A stretch of 45,397 nucleotides of DNA from Pelodictyon luteolum (GCA_020721225.1 DYNE01000016.1:1-45397); one strand, 5' to 3'; shown: positions 28,505 to 39,015, numbered from the stretch's first letter. The notes: a model not told the origin generated them from the letters alone. Program-made: numbers and translations.

Positions 28505-30019
28505 TTATCTTCCGCTGAATTTACTGCGTATTTTGGCAAGGACAAGAAGGCTTTCCTCACGGAAAAGCAACGCCGCCGCAGAGGCATAGAGTGCCAACAG
28601 AGCGAACCTCGAAGCGACATCCTCAAATGCACCTTCAAGCGTCCGGGAAATATACTCCTGAAAAAACGCGGCAGCGATTCCTGCTACAAACAGTATAAAA
28701 AGTTTTTTCCAATCGTAACGGTTCGGAAATACCCTGAGCGAATAGTAAGCCATTACCAGGCACATGACAATCGTTCCGGCAACAATGGCGTATGCCGCAC
28801 CATCCATACCGCTCAGAGGAATGAGCAGCCAGCAGGCAAAGCCTGTCACCGCCGCTCCGGCAAACGTAACGACCGGCAGATAGCGGGTATTGCCTGTTAC
28901 AAGCATTCCTGATGAAAGGTTGGTGGAAATCATGTCAAAAACATAACTGAGAAAAATCCATGGCAGCACGGACAGGCCGATCCAGTATTTAGGCGGCAGG
29001 ATGTAAAAACTGCCTCCATAATGGTATCTGACGAGATCCGGCACGAAAAAAGTAGCGGCAAGCGCACCAAACATCGTGATATACGTTGAAATACTGAGCA
29101 CATAGCGAAAGAGTCTTTTGGCATCGGGATCGTTGGCATGCTGCAGAAAAAAAGGCTGCCACGCAAAGCGGAAAACCTGAATCACCAGCTGCAGGATAAT
29201 GCCGAAGGCTGCTACACGGCCATAAATTCCTACGATATCCGAAGCCATATACCCATCACCATATATTCTCCTGATATCGGACGATGAAATTCTGATGAGC
29301 AGGTTACGGTCGATCAGATGAATAAGCAGCCCGGCAATACCGGTAGGGACATACGGCAGGCCGATGCGAAGCATTTCACGCAGATAATCGAAAGAAAAAA
29401 CCGGTTTCAGTTCCCTGAAAAGCGGAAGTACCGCGGCAAAACTCACCAGCGACCCGATGATATTGGCAAAAAAAGCGCCGGGAAGGCCTGCATCGAAAAC
29501 GATCAAAAGAACCAGAGCGGCGAGCACTACGGCAACCACGCCGATAATCCGCGCAACGGCAAACCGCAGAGCTTTCCGCTTCAGACGCAGCTCGGCAAAC
29601 GGAATCACCAGCAGGGTATCGATCCAGAGAATGATTGCCGCATAGTTGATAAACTCCCCATCCTCCGCACCAAGACCGATCATGGAAGCAATATCTGCAG
29701 AGAAGAGTACCATAATCAAGGCAAAAAGGGTCGAGGTAACGAGGAGGCTGAAAAAAGCGGTCGAAAAATACCCCCTGGTATCTCCGGAATGGCGAAGGGT
29801 ATCGGAGGCGGATTTCAGGTATGAGGTCTCAAGTCCATAGGAAAACAGAACATTTGCCAATGCGATATTGGCATACACAACCGTCTGAATCCCGTTGTCG
29901 AAGGTAGTGAGCTTGTTGGCATAAAGCGGAACAAGCAGGTAATTGAGGCTACGGGCAACAATGGTACTTGCACCGTATATAACCGTATCTTTGGCAAGCA
30001 GTTTTAGTTTCGCGAGCAT
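28505..30019 (-). CDS. Polysaccharide flippase (MOP/Wzx-like)
   Basis: A 504-residue protein with about 14 predicted helices, typical of lipopolysaccharide or polysaccharide exporters of the MOP superfamily. The N-terminus [28 protein letters not shown] is characteristic of RfbX/Wzx-type proteins. It likely flips a lipid-linked sugar unit. No glycosyltransferase genes are adjacent, so the substrate is unknown. It begins 17 bases after the upstream small membrane gene. Confidence 0.88.
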   Translation of the reverse strand: MLAKLKLLAKDTVIYGASTIVARSLNYLLVPLYANKLTTFDNGIQTVVYANIALANVLFSYGLETSYLKSASDTLRHSGDTRGYFSTAFFSLLVTSTLFALIMVLFSADIASMIGLGAEDGEFINYAAIILWIDTLLVIPFAELRLKRKALRFAVARIIGVVAVVLAALVLLIVFDAGLPGAFFANIIGSLVSFAAVLPLFRELKPVFSFDYLREMLRIGLPYVPTGIAGLLIHLIDRNLLIRISSSDIRRIYGDGYMASDIVGIYGRVAAFGIILQLVIQVFRFAWQPFFLQHANDPDAKRLFRYVLSISTYITMFGALAATFFVPDLVRYHYGGSFYILPPKYWIGLSVLPWIFLSYVFDMISTNLSSGMLVTGNTRYLPVVTFAGAAVTGFACWLLIPLSGMDGAAYAIVAGTIVMCLVMAYYSLRVFPNRYDWKKLFILFVAGIAAAFFQEYISRTLEGAFEDVASRFALLALYASAAALLFREESLLVLAKIRSKFSGR

Positions 30020-30036
30020 GACCCGTTGGGGTGTTA

Positions 30037-30396
30037 TTACTGGGGACCGTTCCCGACAGCTCCCGAACTCCCGTTTCTGTGCGCGGCAGCCTCCTCCTTT
30101 CGTCTCTGAACCTCCTCCTGGTCTATCTGAAAACGACCATCCTTCTGCACGACGGGAATTTTAGCGATGACTTCCCTGAGATGACGCTGCGCCTCGGCCT
30201 GCTGCTGCTTCAGTTTCTGCAGCTCCTCGCCGGTAAGGCCAACAGGGTTGTCCTTGTCAATCAAGGTATCCTTGAACGACTCTATCTCGATGTTCTGCTC
30301 TTTTTTCATGTATCCTACAAACCGTGAAAGAAGAAACAGCAGTACAAAGAAAAATGCGAGAGAAAAAATGAAAAGCCCGACCCAGCTCATAACCAA
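30037..30396 (-). CDS. Small single-pass membrane protein with coiled coil (119 aa)
   Basis: One N-terminal helix (about 5-28, [18 protein letters not shown]), then a hydrophilic part with a Gln/Lys/Glu-rich coiled-coil segment ([17 protein letters not shown]) and a low-complexity end. I do not recognise a family. It is immediately upstream of the flippase gene on the same strand. Confidence 0.7.
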   Translation of the reverse strand: MVMSWVGLFIFSLAFFFVLLFLLSRFVGYMKKEQNIEIESFKDTLIDKDNPVGLTGEELQKLKQQQAEAQRHLREVIAKIPVVQKDGRFQIDQEEVQRRKEEAAAHRNGSSGAVGNGPQ

Positions 30397-30514
30397 GGTT
30401 TTAAACGTGGATTAAAAAATGCGGCCATGTTTATCAATTTACTTTATAATACCTTTTTATAAAAACACTATTATTTTCTGACTGCAAACAGCAACCGTTC
30501 GACAATCCGGTACC

Positions 30515-31495
30515 ATGAACAAAACAGATGCAATGCAAAATCTGACATCAAGCGGAAAAACAATTCTCGAGCAGGAAGCCGACGCTCTCCGGCAGATAGC
30601 CGAACGGCTTGACGACAAATTTGCGCACGCCGTAACGGTTATGCACGCATGCAACGGAAAAATAATCATTTCCGGCATGGGCAAGTCAGGAATTATCGCT
30701 CAAAAAATCGCGGCCACGATGGCATCGACCGGAACAACCGCACTGTTTCTTCATCCTGCAGATGCGGCGCACGGCGATCTCGGCATTGTTTCCGAAGGCG
30801 ACGTGGTCATCTGTCTTTCGAAAAGCGGCACGACCGAAGAGCTTAATTTCATCCTGCCGGCACTCAGAAGAATAGGAGTCGCAATTATCGCACTGACCGG
30901 AAATCCCCGCTCTTATCTCGCCCGGAATGCAGATATCGTACTTGACACGGGCATCGATCAGGAAGCCTGCCCTTTTGACCTTGCGCCGACAACATCGACC
31001 ACGGCAATGCTTGCCATGGGCGATGCGCTTGCCATCACCCTCATGCAGGCAAAACAGTTTACCCATCGCGACTTCGCCCTGACCCATCCCAAGGGAGTTC
31101 TCGGAAGACGCCTGACCATGAAAGCCTCCGATATCATGGCGTCCGGTGATGCGCTCCCGATCGTCGACGATAAGGCGGGTCTCGGCGAACTCATTCTTGA
31201 AATGACCTCGAAACGTTACGGAGTCAGCGCCATCGTTGACCGGAAAGGAATGCTCTCCGGTATTTTTACCGATGGCGACCTCCGAAGGATCGTCCAGAAA
31301 GGCGGCAATTTTCTTCAGCTTTCCGCCCGATCCGTCATGACCGAAAACCCGAAAAGCGTTACCCCCGACACCCTTGCAAAAGAGTGCCTCGACATACTCG
31401 AGACGTTCAGAATAACCCAGCTCATGGTTTGCGACAGCGATAACCGACCCATCGGAATCATTCATATCCACGACCTGATAACGCTGGGATTGTAG
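30515..31495 (+). CDS. kdsD: Arabinose-5-phosphate isomerase (KdsD/KpsF family)
   Basis: Converts ribulose 5-phosphate to arabinose 5-phosphate, the first step of KDO synthesis for lipopolysaccharide. The 326 residues contain a SIS domain (GMGKSGIIAQK, K57; AHGDLG, H86; LSKSGTTEEL) followed by two CBS domains (about 205-325). Length and domain order match the family. Divergent from the small membrane gene and flippase by 118 bp. Confidence 0.94.
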   Translation: MNKTDAMQNLTSSGKTILEQEADALRQIAERLDDKFAHAVTVMHACNGKIIISGMGKSGIIAQKIAATMASTGTTALFLHPADAAHGDLGIVSEGDVVICLSKSGTTEELNFILPALRRIGVAIIALTGNPRSYLARNADIVLDTGIDQEACPFDLAPTTSTTAMLAMGDALAITLMQAKQFTHRDFALTHPKGVLGRRLTMKASDIMASGDALPIVDDKAGLGELILEMTSKRYGVSAIVDRKGMLSGIFTDGDLRRIVQKGGNFLQLSARSVMTENPKSVTPDTLAKECLDILETFRITQLMVCDSDNRPIGIIHIHDLITLGL

Positions 31496-31501
31496 AAACT
31501 G

Positions 31502-31532
31502 AAAAAGGGGTATCCGCCGGGACCCCCTTTTT
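31502..31532. terminator. Bidirectional terminator between kdsD and sucD
   Basis: AAAAAGGGG and CCCCTTTTT arms around a GC-rich loop, directly after the kdsD stop and ahead of the converging sucD end. Confidence 0.85.
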
Positions 31533-31567
31533 CTCTGCTTAGGCTCTCAACCGGCTCCGGCCGACCC

Positions 31568-32467
31568 TTACCTGCCGAGCGCTTTCATCATCGCTTCGCC
31601 AATATCTCCGGGGTTGTCCACCACATGGATGCCTGCAGCTTCCATGGCACGAATTTTGTCCTCAGCCGTACCTTTCCCGCCGGACACGATCGCACCTGCA
31701 TGGCCCATCCTGCGGCCGGGAGGTGCCGTACGACCGGCAATAAAACCGACAACCGGCTTATTGAAATACTTTTTGATATACTCCGCAGCTTCCTCTTCGG
31801 CACTGCCGCCGATCTCGCCGATCATTACCAATCCCTCGGTTTCATCGTCTTTTGCAAACATCTTGACCGCATCGATAAACCGGGTTCCAATAATCGGGTC
31901 CCCTCCGATACCGATACAGGTTGACTGGCCAAGACCAACCGCCGTGAGCTGATGTACCGCCTCATATGTCAGGGTACCGCTCCGGGAAACAACGCCGATC
32001 GACCCTTTTTTATGAATAAAGCCGGGCATGATCCCGATTTTAGCCTCTCCGGGAGTTATAACGCCGGGACAATTAGGACCGACAAGTACGGCTCCTTTTT
32101 CCTGCACAAAAGCATAAGCCGTCATCATATCGTTGACCGGAACGCCCTCGGTAATGCAAATGATCACCTTCAGACCGGCATCGGCGGCTTCCATGATGGC
32201 ATCACCGGCAAATGGCGCCGGAACAAAAATAACCGACGTATTGGCTTCGGTTTTTTCAACGGCCTCCTTGACGGTGTTGAACACCGGAACCGGACGGCAG
32301 AAACGGTCCTTATCATTTCCATGGTACAAAACCCCGCCTTTTCCCGGAGTGACACCCGCAACGACGTTGGTGCCATACTCGAGAATCTGGGAGGTGTGGA
32401 AGGTGCCTTCACCGCCGGTTATTCCCTGCACAAGCAGGCGAGTATCCTTATTGACTAAAACACTCAT
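31568..32467 (-). CDS. sucD: Succinyl-CoA synthetase alpha subunit
   Basis: In green sulfur bacteria this works in the reductive TCA cycle, activating succinate to succinyl-CoA for carbon fixation. The 299-residue protein has the CoA-binding Rossmann part and the [16 protein letters not shown] motif. The active-site histidine is in [14 protein letters not shown]. The beta-subunit gene sucC is not in the window. gatA lies 45 bases upstream on the same strand. Confidence 0.96.
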   Translation of the reverse strand: MSVLVNKDTRLLVQGITGGEGTFHTSQILEYGTNVVAGVTPGKGGVLYHGNDKDRFCRPVPVFNTVKEAVEKTEANTSVIFVPAPFAGDAIMEAADAGLKVIICITEGVPVNDMMTAYAFVQEKGAVLVGPNCPGVITPGEAKIGIMPGFIHKKGSIGVVSRSGTLTYEAVHQLTAVGLGQSTCIGIGGDPIIGTRFIDAVKMFAKDDETEGLVMIGEIGGSAEEEAAEYIKKYFNKPVVGFIAGRTAPPGRRMGHAGAIVSGGKGTAEDKIRAMEAAGIHVVDNPGDIGEAMMKALGR

Positions 32468-32512
32468 AGCACTGGTAGTATTTAAGAGTTATGAAACAAC
32501 AGCCAAGGATCA

Positions 32513-33937
32513 CTATCGGCGCTGCAAATGCCTTGCAATTCCCATAAGCTTCCCTTCCTCAAAAAAATCACAGATCAGATGCATCCCTACCGGCAGATTC
32601 CTGCTGTCCATGCCGACCGGTACGCTCACGGCAGGCATACCGACGATACTTGCCGGAACGGTAAAAACATCGGCGAGATACATTTCAAGCGGATCGTCCA
32701 TTTTTTCGCCAATACTGAACGGCGGAAAAGGAGAAGTCGGTCCGGCTATGACATCAACCTTCTCCAGTGCTTCACGATACCTGTCCTGAAAAACGCGGCG
32801 AACCTGTTGCGCTTTTTTATAATAGGTATCGTAATAACCGGCAGAAAGCACGTAGGTTCCAAGCATGATACGGCGCTTCACCTCTTTGCCGAACCCTTCG
32901 GTTCTCGAATTGACATACATGGCCAGCACATCCTCAGCCCGGGACGAACGGTAACCGTAACGGGCGCCATCAAACCGGGCGAGATTGGATGATGCCTCTG
33001 CCGTAACCAGAATATAATATGCAGCTATGGCATAATCGCTTTCCGGCAGGGTTATATCGACCAGTTCCGCGCCTTTATCCCTGAGCTCATTGAGTTTTGC
33101 CCTGACTATTTCCCCGACCTCCCGATTGAGACTCTCATGAAAATACTCTTTCGGAACTCCTATTTTCAACCCATCGACCTTCACTGCGGCCATATCTGCC
33201 ATATAATCAGGAACATCACGGTGCGAAGAGGTCGCATCATGCTCATCCTTTCCGGCCATGATACCGAGCACAAGTGAGGCATCGTCGCAATTACGGGCAA
33301 GCACCCCGATCTGATCGAACGAAGAGGCGAAAGCCACAAGACCGTAGCGGGAAATCCTGCCGTAGGTCGGTTTCAGTCCGACAATATCGCAGAACCCGGC
33401 CGGCTGACGTACCGAACCGCCGGTATCGGAACCGAGAGCCGTCAACGCAAGACCGGCAGCGACGGCAGCTGCCGAGCCACCCGAACTGCCACCGGGAACA
33501 CGGGTTTTATCGAAAGGATTTGGTACGGCGCCAAATGCTGAATTTTCATTCGAACTGCCCATCGCAAACTCATCCATGTTGGTTTTACCCAGAAAAACAG
33601 CATCTTCATCCTCAAGCCTGCGAACTGCTGTGGCATCATAGACGCTCTCGTAGTTCTCGAGAATTCTGGATGCGCAGGTCAGACCGGCACCTTTGATGGA
33701 AATATTATCCTTAATTGCCATCGGCATACCGAACAATTTTCCCGGCACACCGCCCTCATTGAGTTTTTTATCAAGCTCACGGGCTTTTTCAACTGCCTGT
33801 TCATGAAAAACCGTTATATAGATATTATCGTCGCGATGCCGGTCTATACGTTCGAGATAATCGAGAACAACCTTTTCACAGGTTATTCTGCGTGAGATCA
33901 GCTCTGTACGCAGATCCTGATAACTACTGAGTTGCAC
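32513..33937 (-). CDS. gatA: Glutamyl-tRNA(Gln) amidotransferase subunit A
   Basis: Amidase subunit of GatCAB, which converts misacylated Glu-tRNA-Gln or Asp-tRNA-Asn. The 474 residues have the Ser-cisSer-Lys triad: K76 (AIKDN), S151 (GGSSGGS) and S175 (DTGGS). gatB and gatC are not adjacent. Its presence suggests transamidation is used, giving the gltX product a possible non-discriminating role. Confidence 0.95.
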   Translation of the reverse strand: MQLSSYQDLRTELISRRITCEKVVLDYLERIDRHRDDNIYITVFHEQAVEKARELDKKLNEGGVPGKLFGMPMAIKDNISIKGAGLTCASRILENYESVYDATAVRRLEDEDAVFLGKTNMDEFAMGSSNENSAFGAVPNPFDKTRVPGGSSGGSAAAVAAGLALTALGSDTGGSVRQPAGFCDIVGLKPTYGRISRYGLVAFASSFDQIGVLARNCDDASLVLGIMAGKDEHDATSSHRDVPDYMADMAAVKVDGLKIGVPKEYFHESLNREVGEIVRAKLNELRDKGAELVDITLPESDYAIAAYYILVTAEASSNLARFDGARYGYRSSRAEDVLAMYVNSRTEGFGKEVKRRIMLGTYVLSAGYYDTYYKKAQQVRRVFQDRYREALEKVDVIAGPTSPFPPFSIGEKMDDPLEMYLADVFTVPASIVGMPAVSVPVGMDSRNLPVGMHLICDFFEEGKLMGIARHLQRR

Positions 33938-34109
33938 GTCTGTACTGTATTATTTTAATAGAAGGATACGGAAATCGATACCTGCATTCCCCTCTCCCGG
34001 GGATATAAACATTGCAATGCAGACACTTCCTCGCCATGTAAGGTTTGTATAATAAGAAATAACTGCATATTATTCAATTTGAAGTGTTTTCAAATTCAGG
34101 AGGCTGACA
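33938..34109. other. gatA-uppS divergent spacer
   Basis: This spacer (with the leader ORF, 247 bp in all) must hold the promoters of both genes. A TATAAT-like hexamer is present near 34049-34056 on the plus strand, but no convincing -35 partner was found. AGGAGG at 34098-34103 belongs to the leader ORF at 34110. Confidence 0.3.
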
Positions 34110-34175
34110 GTGACGAAAAATTTCCCGATGAATTTAATTGACTGTCATTCAGGGACGATAACAAGTGATTTCTGA
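34110..34175 (+). CDS. Possible 21-aa leader peptide of uppS
   Basis: A perfect AGGAGG (34098-34103) lies 6 bases before a GTG that opens a 21-codon frame (MTKNFPMNLIDCHSG...), ending at TGA 34173-34175. The uppS ATG follows 9 bases later in the same frame and has no ribosome binding site of its own. This looks like a leader peptide coupled to uppS translation, or an in-frame stop inside a once longer N-terminus. Confidence 0.4.
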   Translation: MTKNFPMNLIDCHSGTITSDF

Positions 34176-34184
34176 TCTTATCAT

Positions 34185-35033
34185 ATGGCTCGCTTAGCAC
34201 CAATGGATCTTTCATCAGCCTTCAAGCCTCACTGGTTTTCCGCGCATATAAACTCTGACGATGCAAAAGCTCAGGATGAGCTCAAATCTTCCGTTGAGCT
34301 TCCCCGCCATATCGCCATCATCATGGACGGGAACGGCCGTTGGGCAAGATTGAAAGGCAAAACAAGAATAGAAGGGCACGCGGCAGGAGTCGATTCTGTC
34401 CGGGATATTGTCGAGGCATGCACACAGCTTGGCATCGGAAACCTGACCCTTTTCACCTTTTCAACGGAAAACTGGAAAAGACCGGAAAAAGAGGTCTCCG
34501 CCCTCATGCAGCTTCTCATCAAGGTACTGCGAAAGGAAACAAGGGAACTGCATGACAACAATATCCGGCTGAATGTGATCGGAAACATCAACCTTCTGCC
34601 CGAAAAAGTGCGCAATGTGCTCAGAGAAACCATGGAACTCACCAAAAACAACAGTCGCCTGGTTCTCAGCATTGCCCTCAGCTACAGCGGAAAATGGGAT
34701 ATTCTGCAGGCCTGCCGCTCAATAGCCGTTGACGTACAAAGAGGACGCATCAATCCGCAGGAGATCGACGAACAACTTTTCGAATCCCGCCTTTCTACAC
34801 TTTCACTCCCTGATCCCGAACTGCTTATCCGTACCAGCGGAGAGTTCAGAATCAGCAATTTCATGCTCTGGCAAAGCGCATATTCCGAAATCTATTTCAC
34901 AAACACCTACTGGCCGGACTTCCGAAGAGCTCAACTTTACGACGCCATCAGAGATTTTCAAAGCAGGGAACGAAGATTTGGTCAGACCAGCGAGCAGATC
35001 AACACATCACAAACAGTAAACAGCAAGATTTAA
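34185..35033 (+). CDS. uppS: Undecaprenyl diphosphate synthase
   Basis: Cis-prenyltransferase making the C55 carrier lipid for peptidoglycan and other envelope polymers. The 282-residue product has D48 in IAIIMDGNGRWA, TFSTENWKRP, and the C-terminal DPELLIRTSGEFRISNF and SEIYFTNTYWPDF signatures. The first 35 residues are longer than in most members. A start at ATG 34203 is also possible. bamA follows 22 bases later. Confidence 0.95.
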   Translation: MARLAPMDLSSAFKPHWFSAHINSDDAKAQDELKSSVELPRHIAIIMDGNGRWARLKGKTRIEGHAAGVDSVRDIVEACTQLGIGNLTLFTFSTENWKRPEKEVSALMQLLIKVLRKETRELHDNNIRLNVIGNINLLPEKVRNVLRETMELTKNNSRLVLSIALSYSGKWDILQACRSIAVDVQRGRINPQEIDEQLFESRLSTLSLPDPELLIRTSGEFRISNFMLWQSAYSEIYFTNTYWPDFRRAQLYDAIRDFQSRERRFGQTSEQINTSQTVNSKI

Positions 35034-35055
35034 CCCGGATCGATACGAAAGTTCA

Positions 35056-37551
35056 ATGAAAAAAATGCGCAAACTGATAGCACTGGTTCTGGTCGCTCTC
35101 GCCCTCGACGCTGCAGGCACTCCTGTAGAAGCAAAAACAATAACAATTTCAAAAGCCGGAACGCCCCGGCAGCAGAACAACACAACTGAAAAAAAGACAC
35201 TTTATACCGTAACCGGAATCACATTCAGCGGACTCGAGTCGCTCAACGCAGAGGAACTCTCGACAAGTCTTCCCGTCAAAATCAACGACAAAGTCAGTGT
35301 CCCCGGCCCGGAAGTATCCGCTGCCCTGCAATACCTCTGGCAACTGCAGCTGTTTTCGGATATCAGTGTTGAAAAAACGGATCGCGGCAACAACGCCATC
35401 ACGCTCGATTTCGTTGTCCGTGAACTCCCCCTGCTCGAATCGGTCACCTTTGAAGGCAACGACAAGTTTGACTCGGACGAGCTGCAGAAAACCGCTGCAT
35501 TCAGAACAGGAAAAAAACTCAACGAACAGGAGCTCCTGACGGGTATCAACAAAATTGAAAAACTTTATGCCGATAAAGGATATCTGAGTGCCGGAGCCGA
35601 ATATAAACTGCAGGAAACAGGAAAGAATAAGGTAAAAGCCGTTGTTACCATTCAGGAAGGGAAAAAGGTATCCATCGAGAAAATTCGTTTCCACGGCAAC
35701 AACGCCTTCGGCCAGGGAAAACTCAGGGGAGTTTTCAAGGAAACCTCACAAAATGCATGGTGGAGAAAAATTTTCGGATCGCCGAAACTTGATAAAGACA
35801 AGTACAATGATGATAAAAATCTGCTTGTCGATTTTTATCGGGAGTTCGGATACCGTGACGCACGAGTTGTCAGCGACTCCATCTCCTATACTCAGGATAA
35901 AAAAGGGCTCTTTCTCGACATCTATCTTGATGAAGGGCCGAAATACTCGATCAGAAACGTAACCTTTACCGGCAACTCAAAGGAATTCGCAACAACCGAA
36001 ATCCTTGAAAAAACCTTCGGGATAAAAAACGGAGATATCTACAACGCGAAACTGATTCAGGAACGGTTGAACTTTTCACAGGACAACTCCGACATCAGCT
36101 CCCTCTATCTCGACCGGGGCTATCTTGCTTTCAGGGCAAAAATAGAAGAGCAGGTCATAGAACCCAACCAGGTGGATCTACTCATCTACCTGCGCGAAGG
36201 AGAGCAGTTTCAATTGAACACCATTGCCATCAAGGGGAACACCAAAACCAAAGACCATGTCATCCGACGCGAGCTTTACACGATTCCCGGAGACATGTTC
36301 AGTCGTAAAAACGTAGTACGCAGCATCCGTGAAATCAATATGCTCGGTTACTTCGACCCTGAAACGCTTAAACCTGACATTCAGCCTAACGAACAGAACA
36401 ACACGGTCGACATCACCTACGGTCTCACCGAAAAACAAACCGATACCTTCAATGCATCGGTTGGCTACAGTGGCTCGAGCGGCTTCACCGGAGCGCTTGG
36501 GGTGACCTTCAACAACTTCTCGCTGCAGGATATTTTCAACCCCGATGCTTACCGGCCGCTCCCGCACGGTGACGGGCAGAAACTCTCGCTGCAGTGGCAA
36601 TTCGGTAACGACGATTACAGTACCCTCGGCCTCTCGTTCAACGAACCCTGGGCATTCGGTGGCCCGACAGCCGTAGGATTCTCGGTATTCAAGACGCACC
36701 GTACCTACGACTTTACCGACGATGATAATGATGAAAACCAAAAAACCATCGATCAGTACGGAGCCACGCTCAGTATCGGCAGACGCCTGACCTGGCCGGA
36801 CGACTACTTCTCCATTAACTGGAGACTGAAATACCTGCACAGCGAAGGCGGGTTTGTCAGCTTTATCGAAGAAGAGGACAATGCTCCCGATGAAGCCGAT
36901 GAATTCTCGATCACCCAGACCATTTCGCGCAACAGCATCGACAACCCGATCTACCCGCGCAGGGGCAGCAAAAACACATTGACCGCCCAGCTTGCCGGCG
37001 GCCCACTTCCCGGTTCCATAAACTTCTACAAATTCACCCTGAACTCAAGCTGGTATTTCCCGATCACGAAAAACCTGATACTGAACCTCTCGACCCAGCA
37101 CGGCTATCTCTCGACATTCAACGAGGACGATTACCTGCCCTATACCGAATATTTCTACATGGGAGGCAGCGGGCTTTCATCTTTGCCCACCATTCCACTC
37201 AGAGGATACGACGATCGCAGCCTGGGCGATGAAGATCCGCTCGATGAGGATTCGGAGCTCTACGGCGGCACCGTTTACTCTAAATTCGGCACGGAACTGC
37301 GCTACCCGCTCACGCTCTCGCCATCGGTAAGCGTCTACGCACTTGCATTCTTTGAAGCAGGCAACCTTTGGAAAGACATGGACTCGGTCACATACAGCGA
37401 CCTGAAAAAATCGGCAGGTATTGGCCTCCGGCTCTATCTGCCGATCATAGGTCTTGTCGGCCTCGACTACGGTTACGGATTCGACAAAGTGCCCGGCGAC
37501 GATGAACAGGGCTGGAAGTTCATGTTCACTTTCGGATCGCTTGCCGAATAA
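35056..37551 (+). CDS. bamA: Outer membrane protein assembly factor BamA
   Basis: Omp85-family translocon that inserts beta-barrel proteins into the outer membrane. The 831 residues start with a signal peptide (cleavage near PVEA), continue with five POTRA-like repeats (about 45-440; e.g. SVTFEGNDKFDSDEL and NTIAIKGNTKTKDHVI) and end in a 16-strand barrel; the VGLDYGYGFD region near the C-terminus is typical. It directly follows uppS and precedes a small barrel gene. Confidence 0.96.
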   Translation: MKKMRKLIALVLVALALDAAGTPVEAKTITISKAGTPRQQNNTTEKKTLYTVTGITFSGLESLNAEELSTSLPVKINDKVSVPGPEVSAALQYLWQLQLFSDISVEKTDRGNNAITLDFVVRELPLLESVTFEGNDKFDSDELQKTAAFRTGKKLNEQELLTGINKIEKLYADKGYLSAGAEYKLQETGKNKVKAVVTIQEGKKVSIEKIRFHGNNAFGQGKLRGVFKETSQNAWWRKIFGSPKLDKDKYNDDKNLLVDFYREFGYRDARVVSDSISYTQDKKGLFLDIYLDEGPKYSIRNVTFTGNSKEFATTEILEKTFGIKNGDIYNAKLIQERLNFSQDNSDISSLYLDRGYLAFRAKIEEQVIEPNQVDLLIYLREGEQFQLNTIAIKGNTKTKDHVIRRELYTIPGDMFSRKNVVRSIREINMLGYFDPETLKPDIQPNEQNNTVDITYGLTEKQTDTFNASVGYSGSSGFTGALGVTFNNFSLQDIFNPDAYRPLPHGDGQKLSLQWQFGNDDYSTLGLSFNEPWAFGGPTAVGFSVFKTHRTYDFTDDDNDENQKTIDQYGATLSIGRRLTWPDDYFSINWRLKYLHSEGGFVSFIEEEDNAPDEADEFSITQTISRNSIDNPIYPRRGSKNTLTAQLAGGPLPGSINFYKFTLNSSWYFPITKNLILNLSTQHGYLSTFNEDDYLPYTEYFYMGGSGLSSLPTIPLRGYDDRSLGDEDPLDEDSELYGGTVYSKFGTELRYPLTLSPSVSVYALAFFEAGNLWKDMDSVTYSDLKKSAGIGLRLYLPIIGLVGLDYGYGFDKVPGDDEQGWKFMFTFGSLAE

Positions 37552-37581
37552 AAGAAACGACTGAAGCTAAAAGGGAAATCT

Positions 37582-37609
37582 TTGACAAATAAAGGAAATA
37601 GTGTATCTT
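37582..37609 (+). promoter_or_regulatory. Promoter of the small outer-membrane protein
   Basis: TTGACA (37582-37587) and TATCTT (37604-37609) with a 16-bp spacer, followed by a leader of about 75 bases. This is the clearest consensus -35 box in the window, suggesting strong expression separate from bamA. Confidence 0.65.
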
Positions 37610-37691
37610 TAAAACAATATAGAACAGCTTGTCAAAGCTTGCTTTCTATTTGTTTTTTGCATTTCTAAGAACAAAACCTATGGAGAACACA

Positions 37692-38234
37692 ATGAAAAAA
37701 TCACTTTCTCTTTTGGCTGCATTTCTTGTTGCCGGTCTGTTTGCAGCACCTGTACAGGCAGCCGACCAGTACGTCAGCGCATTCGGTGGTGCATCTTGGA
37801 TGAACGAAAATTATGAAGGAGAGAAACTGGATGCTGGTTTAGCAGCTACTGCAGCCATCGGTTGTGACTATGGTGACACACGTCTTGAGGCAGAGATGGG
37901 CTATCAGACCAATTCATTTGGTGAAGGTGATAACGAAGCAGATGTAAATGTTTACACTCTCATGGCCAACGGGTACTATGATGTGGACCTTGGCGGTGTT
38001 GACATGTACCTGACTGCCGGTGTTGGCCTTGCTCAGGGAGATATCGACGAAGGCGATAACGAATATAAAGACTGTGAAAAAGACAGCTCTATGGCATATC
38101 AGTTCGGAGCCGGCCTTGCCGCTCCTGTTGGTGACGGTGTCATGCTCGATGCACGCTATCGTTACTTCACGACCATCGACAACTGCCAGCTTTCCAGCCA
38201 CAGTGCACTGCTTGGTCTAAGGATCAACCTCTGA
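37692..38234 (+). CDS. Small outer-membrane beta-barrel protein
   Basis: A signal peptide (MKKSLSLLAAFLVAGLFAAPVQA) is followed by about 158 residues of alternating strands rich in Gly, Tyr and Asp, ending in a short aromatic/hydrophobic strand (LLGLRINL). It looks like an OmpA-barrel or OmpX-type porin-like protein. ATG 37692 is chosen because GGAG lies 6 bases before it and a signal peptide begins exactly there; the frame is open further upstream. Two cysteine pairs (38073 and 38184 regions) are uncommon in barrels. Confidence 0.8.
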   Translation: MKKSLSLLAAFLVAGLFAAPVQAADQYVSAFGGASWMNENYEGEKLDAGLAATAAIGCDYGDTRLEAEMGYQTNSFGEGDNEADVNVYTLMANGYYDVDLGGVDMYLTAGVGLAQGDIDEGDNEYKDCEKDSSMAYQFGAGLAAPVGDGVMLDARYRYFTTIDNCQLSSHSALLGLRINL

Positions 38235-38252
38235 TCTGATTCCTTTAGGTAA

Positions 38253-38282
38253 ACAAAAAGGAGGCAACTGCCTCCTTTTTGT
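38253..38282. terminator. Terminator after the outer-membrane protein gene
   Basis: A 14-bp perfect stem (ACAAAAAGGAGGCA / TGCCTCCTTTTTGT) with a 2-base nominal loop and T-runs on both strands. It also serves the converging gene at 38335. Confidence 0.92.
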
Positions 38283-38301
38283 TTTTCACTTTTTCCGATC
38301 T

Positions 38302-38322
38302 CACCGCTCACCGCATACCGCT
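38302..38322. repeat. Degenerate heptamer repeat
   Basis: CACCGCT-CACCGCA-TACCGCT, three near-identical heptamers in a row in the short intergenic space between the terminator and the next gene's 3' end. Confidence 0.5.
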
Positions 38323-38334
38323 CACGATCAATCC

Positions 38335-38943
38335 TTACCCTATCCCTTTCAATCGAGATATCTCATCGCGCAATCTTGCCGCTTCTTCGTAATCTTCTCT
38401 CTTCACCGCCTCTGCGAGACGCACTTCCAGCTCTTCGAGCTTGCTTTCCGGGGATTTCGGCATTGCGGCAGCTTCTTCGAGTTCACGTCCCGCCTCCGTC
38501 TCTCCCTCTGTTTCAGCAGCATCATCATCCTTCTGCTCCTCCTTTATACCGGCTTCATCCATGATATCCTCCGTGACGAACACCGGAGCATTGAAGCGCA
38601 CGGCTATGGCAATTGCATCGCTGGGACGAGCGTCGATTTCATGGATTTCACCGCCAAGTTCGCAGATAACCTTGGCATAGAAGGTCTCGTTATGCAGTTC
38701 ATCGATGACGATCTCATTTACGTGCAACCCGAACACATCGAAAATATTCTTGAACAGATCGTGCGTAAAAGGTCTAGGCGGCTTGATGTTCTCGAGCTTG
38801 AGCGCAATAGCCTGCGCTTCGAAACCGCCGATGATAATGGGCAGCTTGCGCTTTCCCTCGACTTCATAAAGAATGAGCGCATAGGCGCCATTGGTGTGCG
38901 GACTTGTGGAAAGACCGAGTATATCTACCTGGAGTTTACGCAT
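38335..38943 (-). CDS. Bifunctional nuclease domain protein with UVR motif
   Basis: The 202 residues begin with a bifunctional nuclease (DUF151) domain (about 1-135; GLSTSPHTNGAYALIL, LPIIIGGFEAQAIAL, ARPSDAIAIAVRFNAPVFV). After an acidic linker, a UVR motif (about 167-200; LAEAVKREDYEEAARLRDEI) follows, as in UvrB/UvrC and ClpC-associated proteins. Family members have nuclease activity in some organisms; the cellular role is unclear. It lies 72 bases downstream of etfA. Confidence 0.9.
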   Translation of the reverse strand: MRKLQVDILGLSTSPHTNGAYALILYEVEGKRKLPIIIGGFEAQAIALKLENIKPPRPFTHDLFKNIFDVFGLHVNEIVIDELHNETFYAKVICELGGEIHEIDARPSDAIAIAVRFNAPVFVTEDIMDEAGIKEEQKDDDAAETEGETEAGRELEEAAAMPKSPESKLEELEVRLAEAVKREDYEEAARLRDEISRLKGIG

Positions 38944-39015
38944 TGTTGAACAACATTAATCATTCCTGCATGTTTTTGGAATCTGTGACATTGTATAACA
39001 GCAAAGTACGGTTAA

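Noticed and set aside
30686-31471. A 261-codon open frame opposite kdsD
   Set aside because: Antisense to an intact kdsD; Cys- and Arg-rich composition is typical of a shadow frame.
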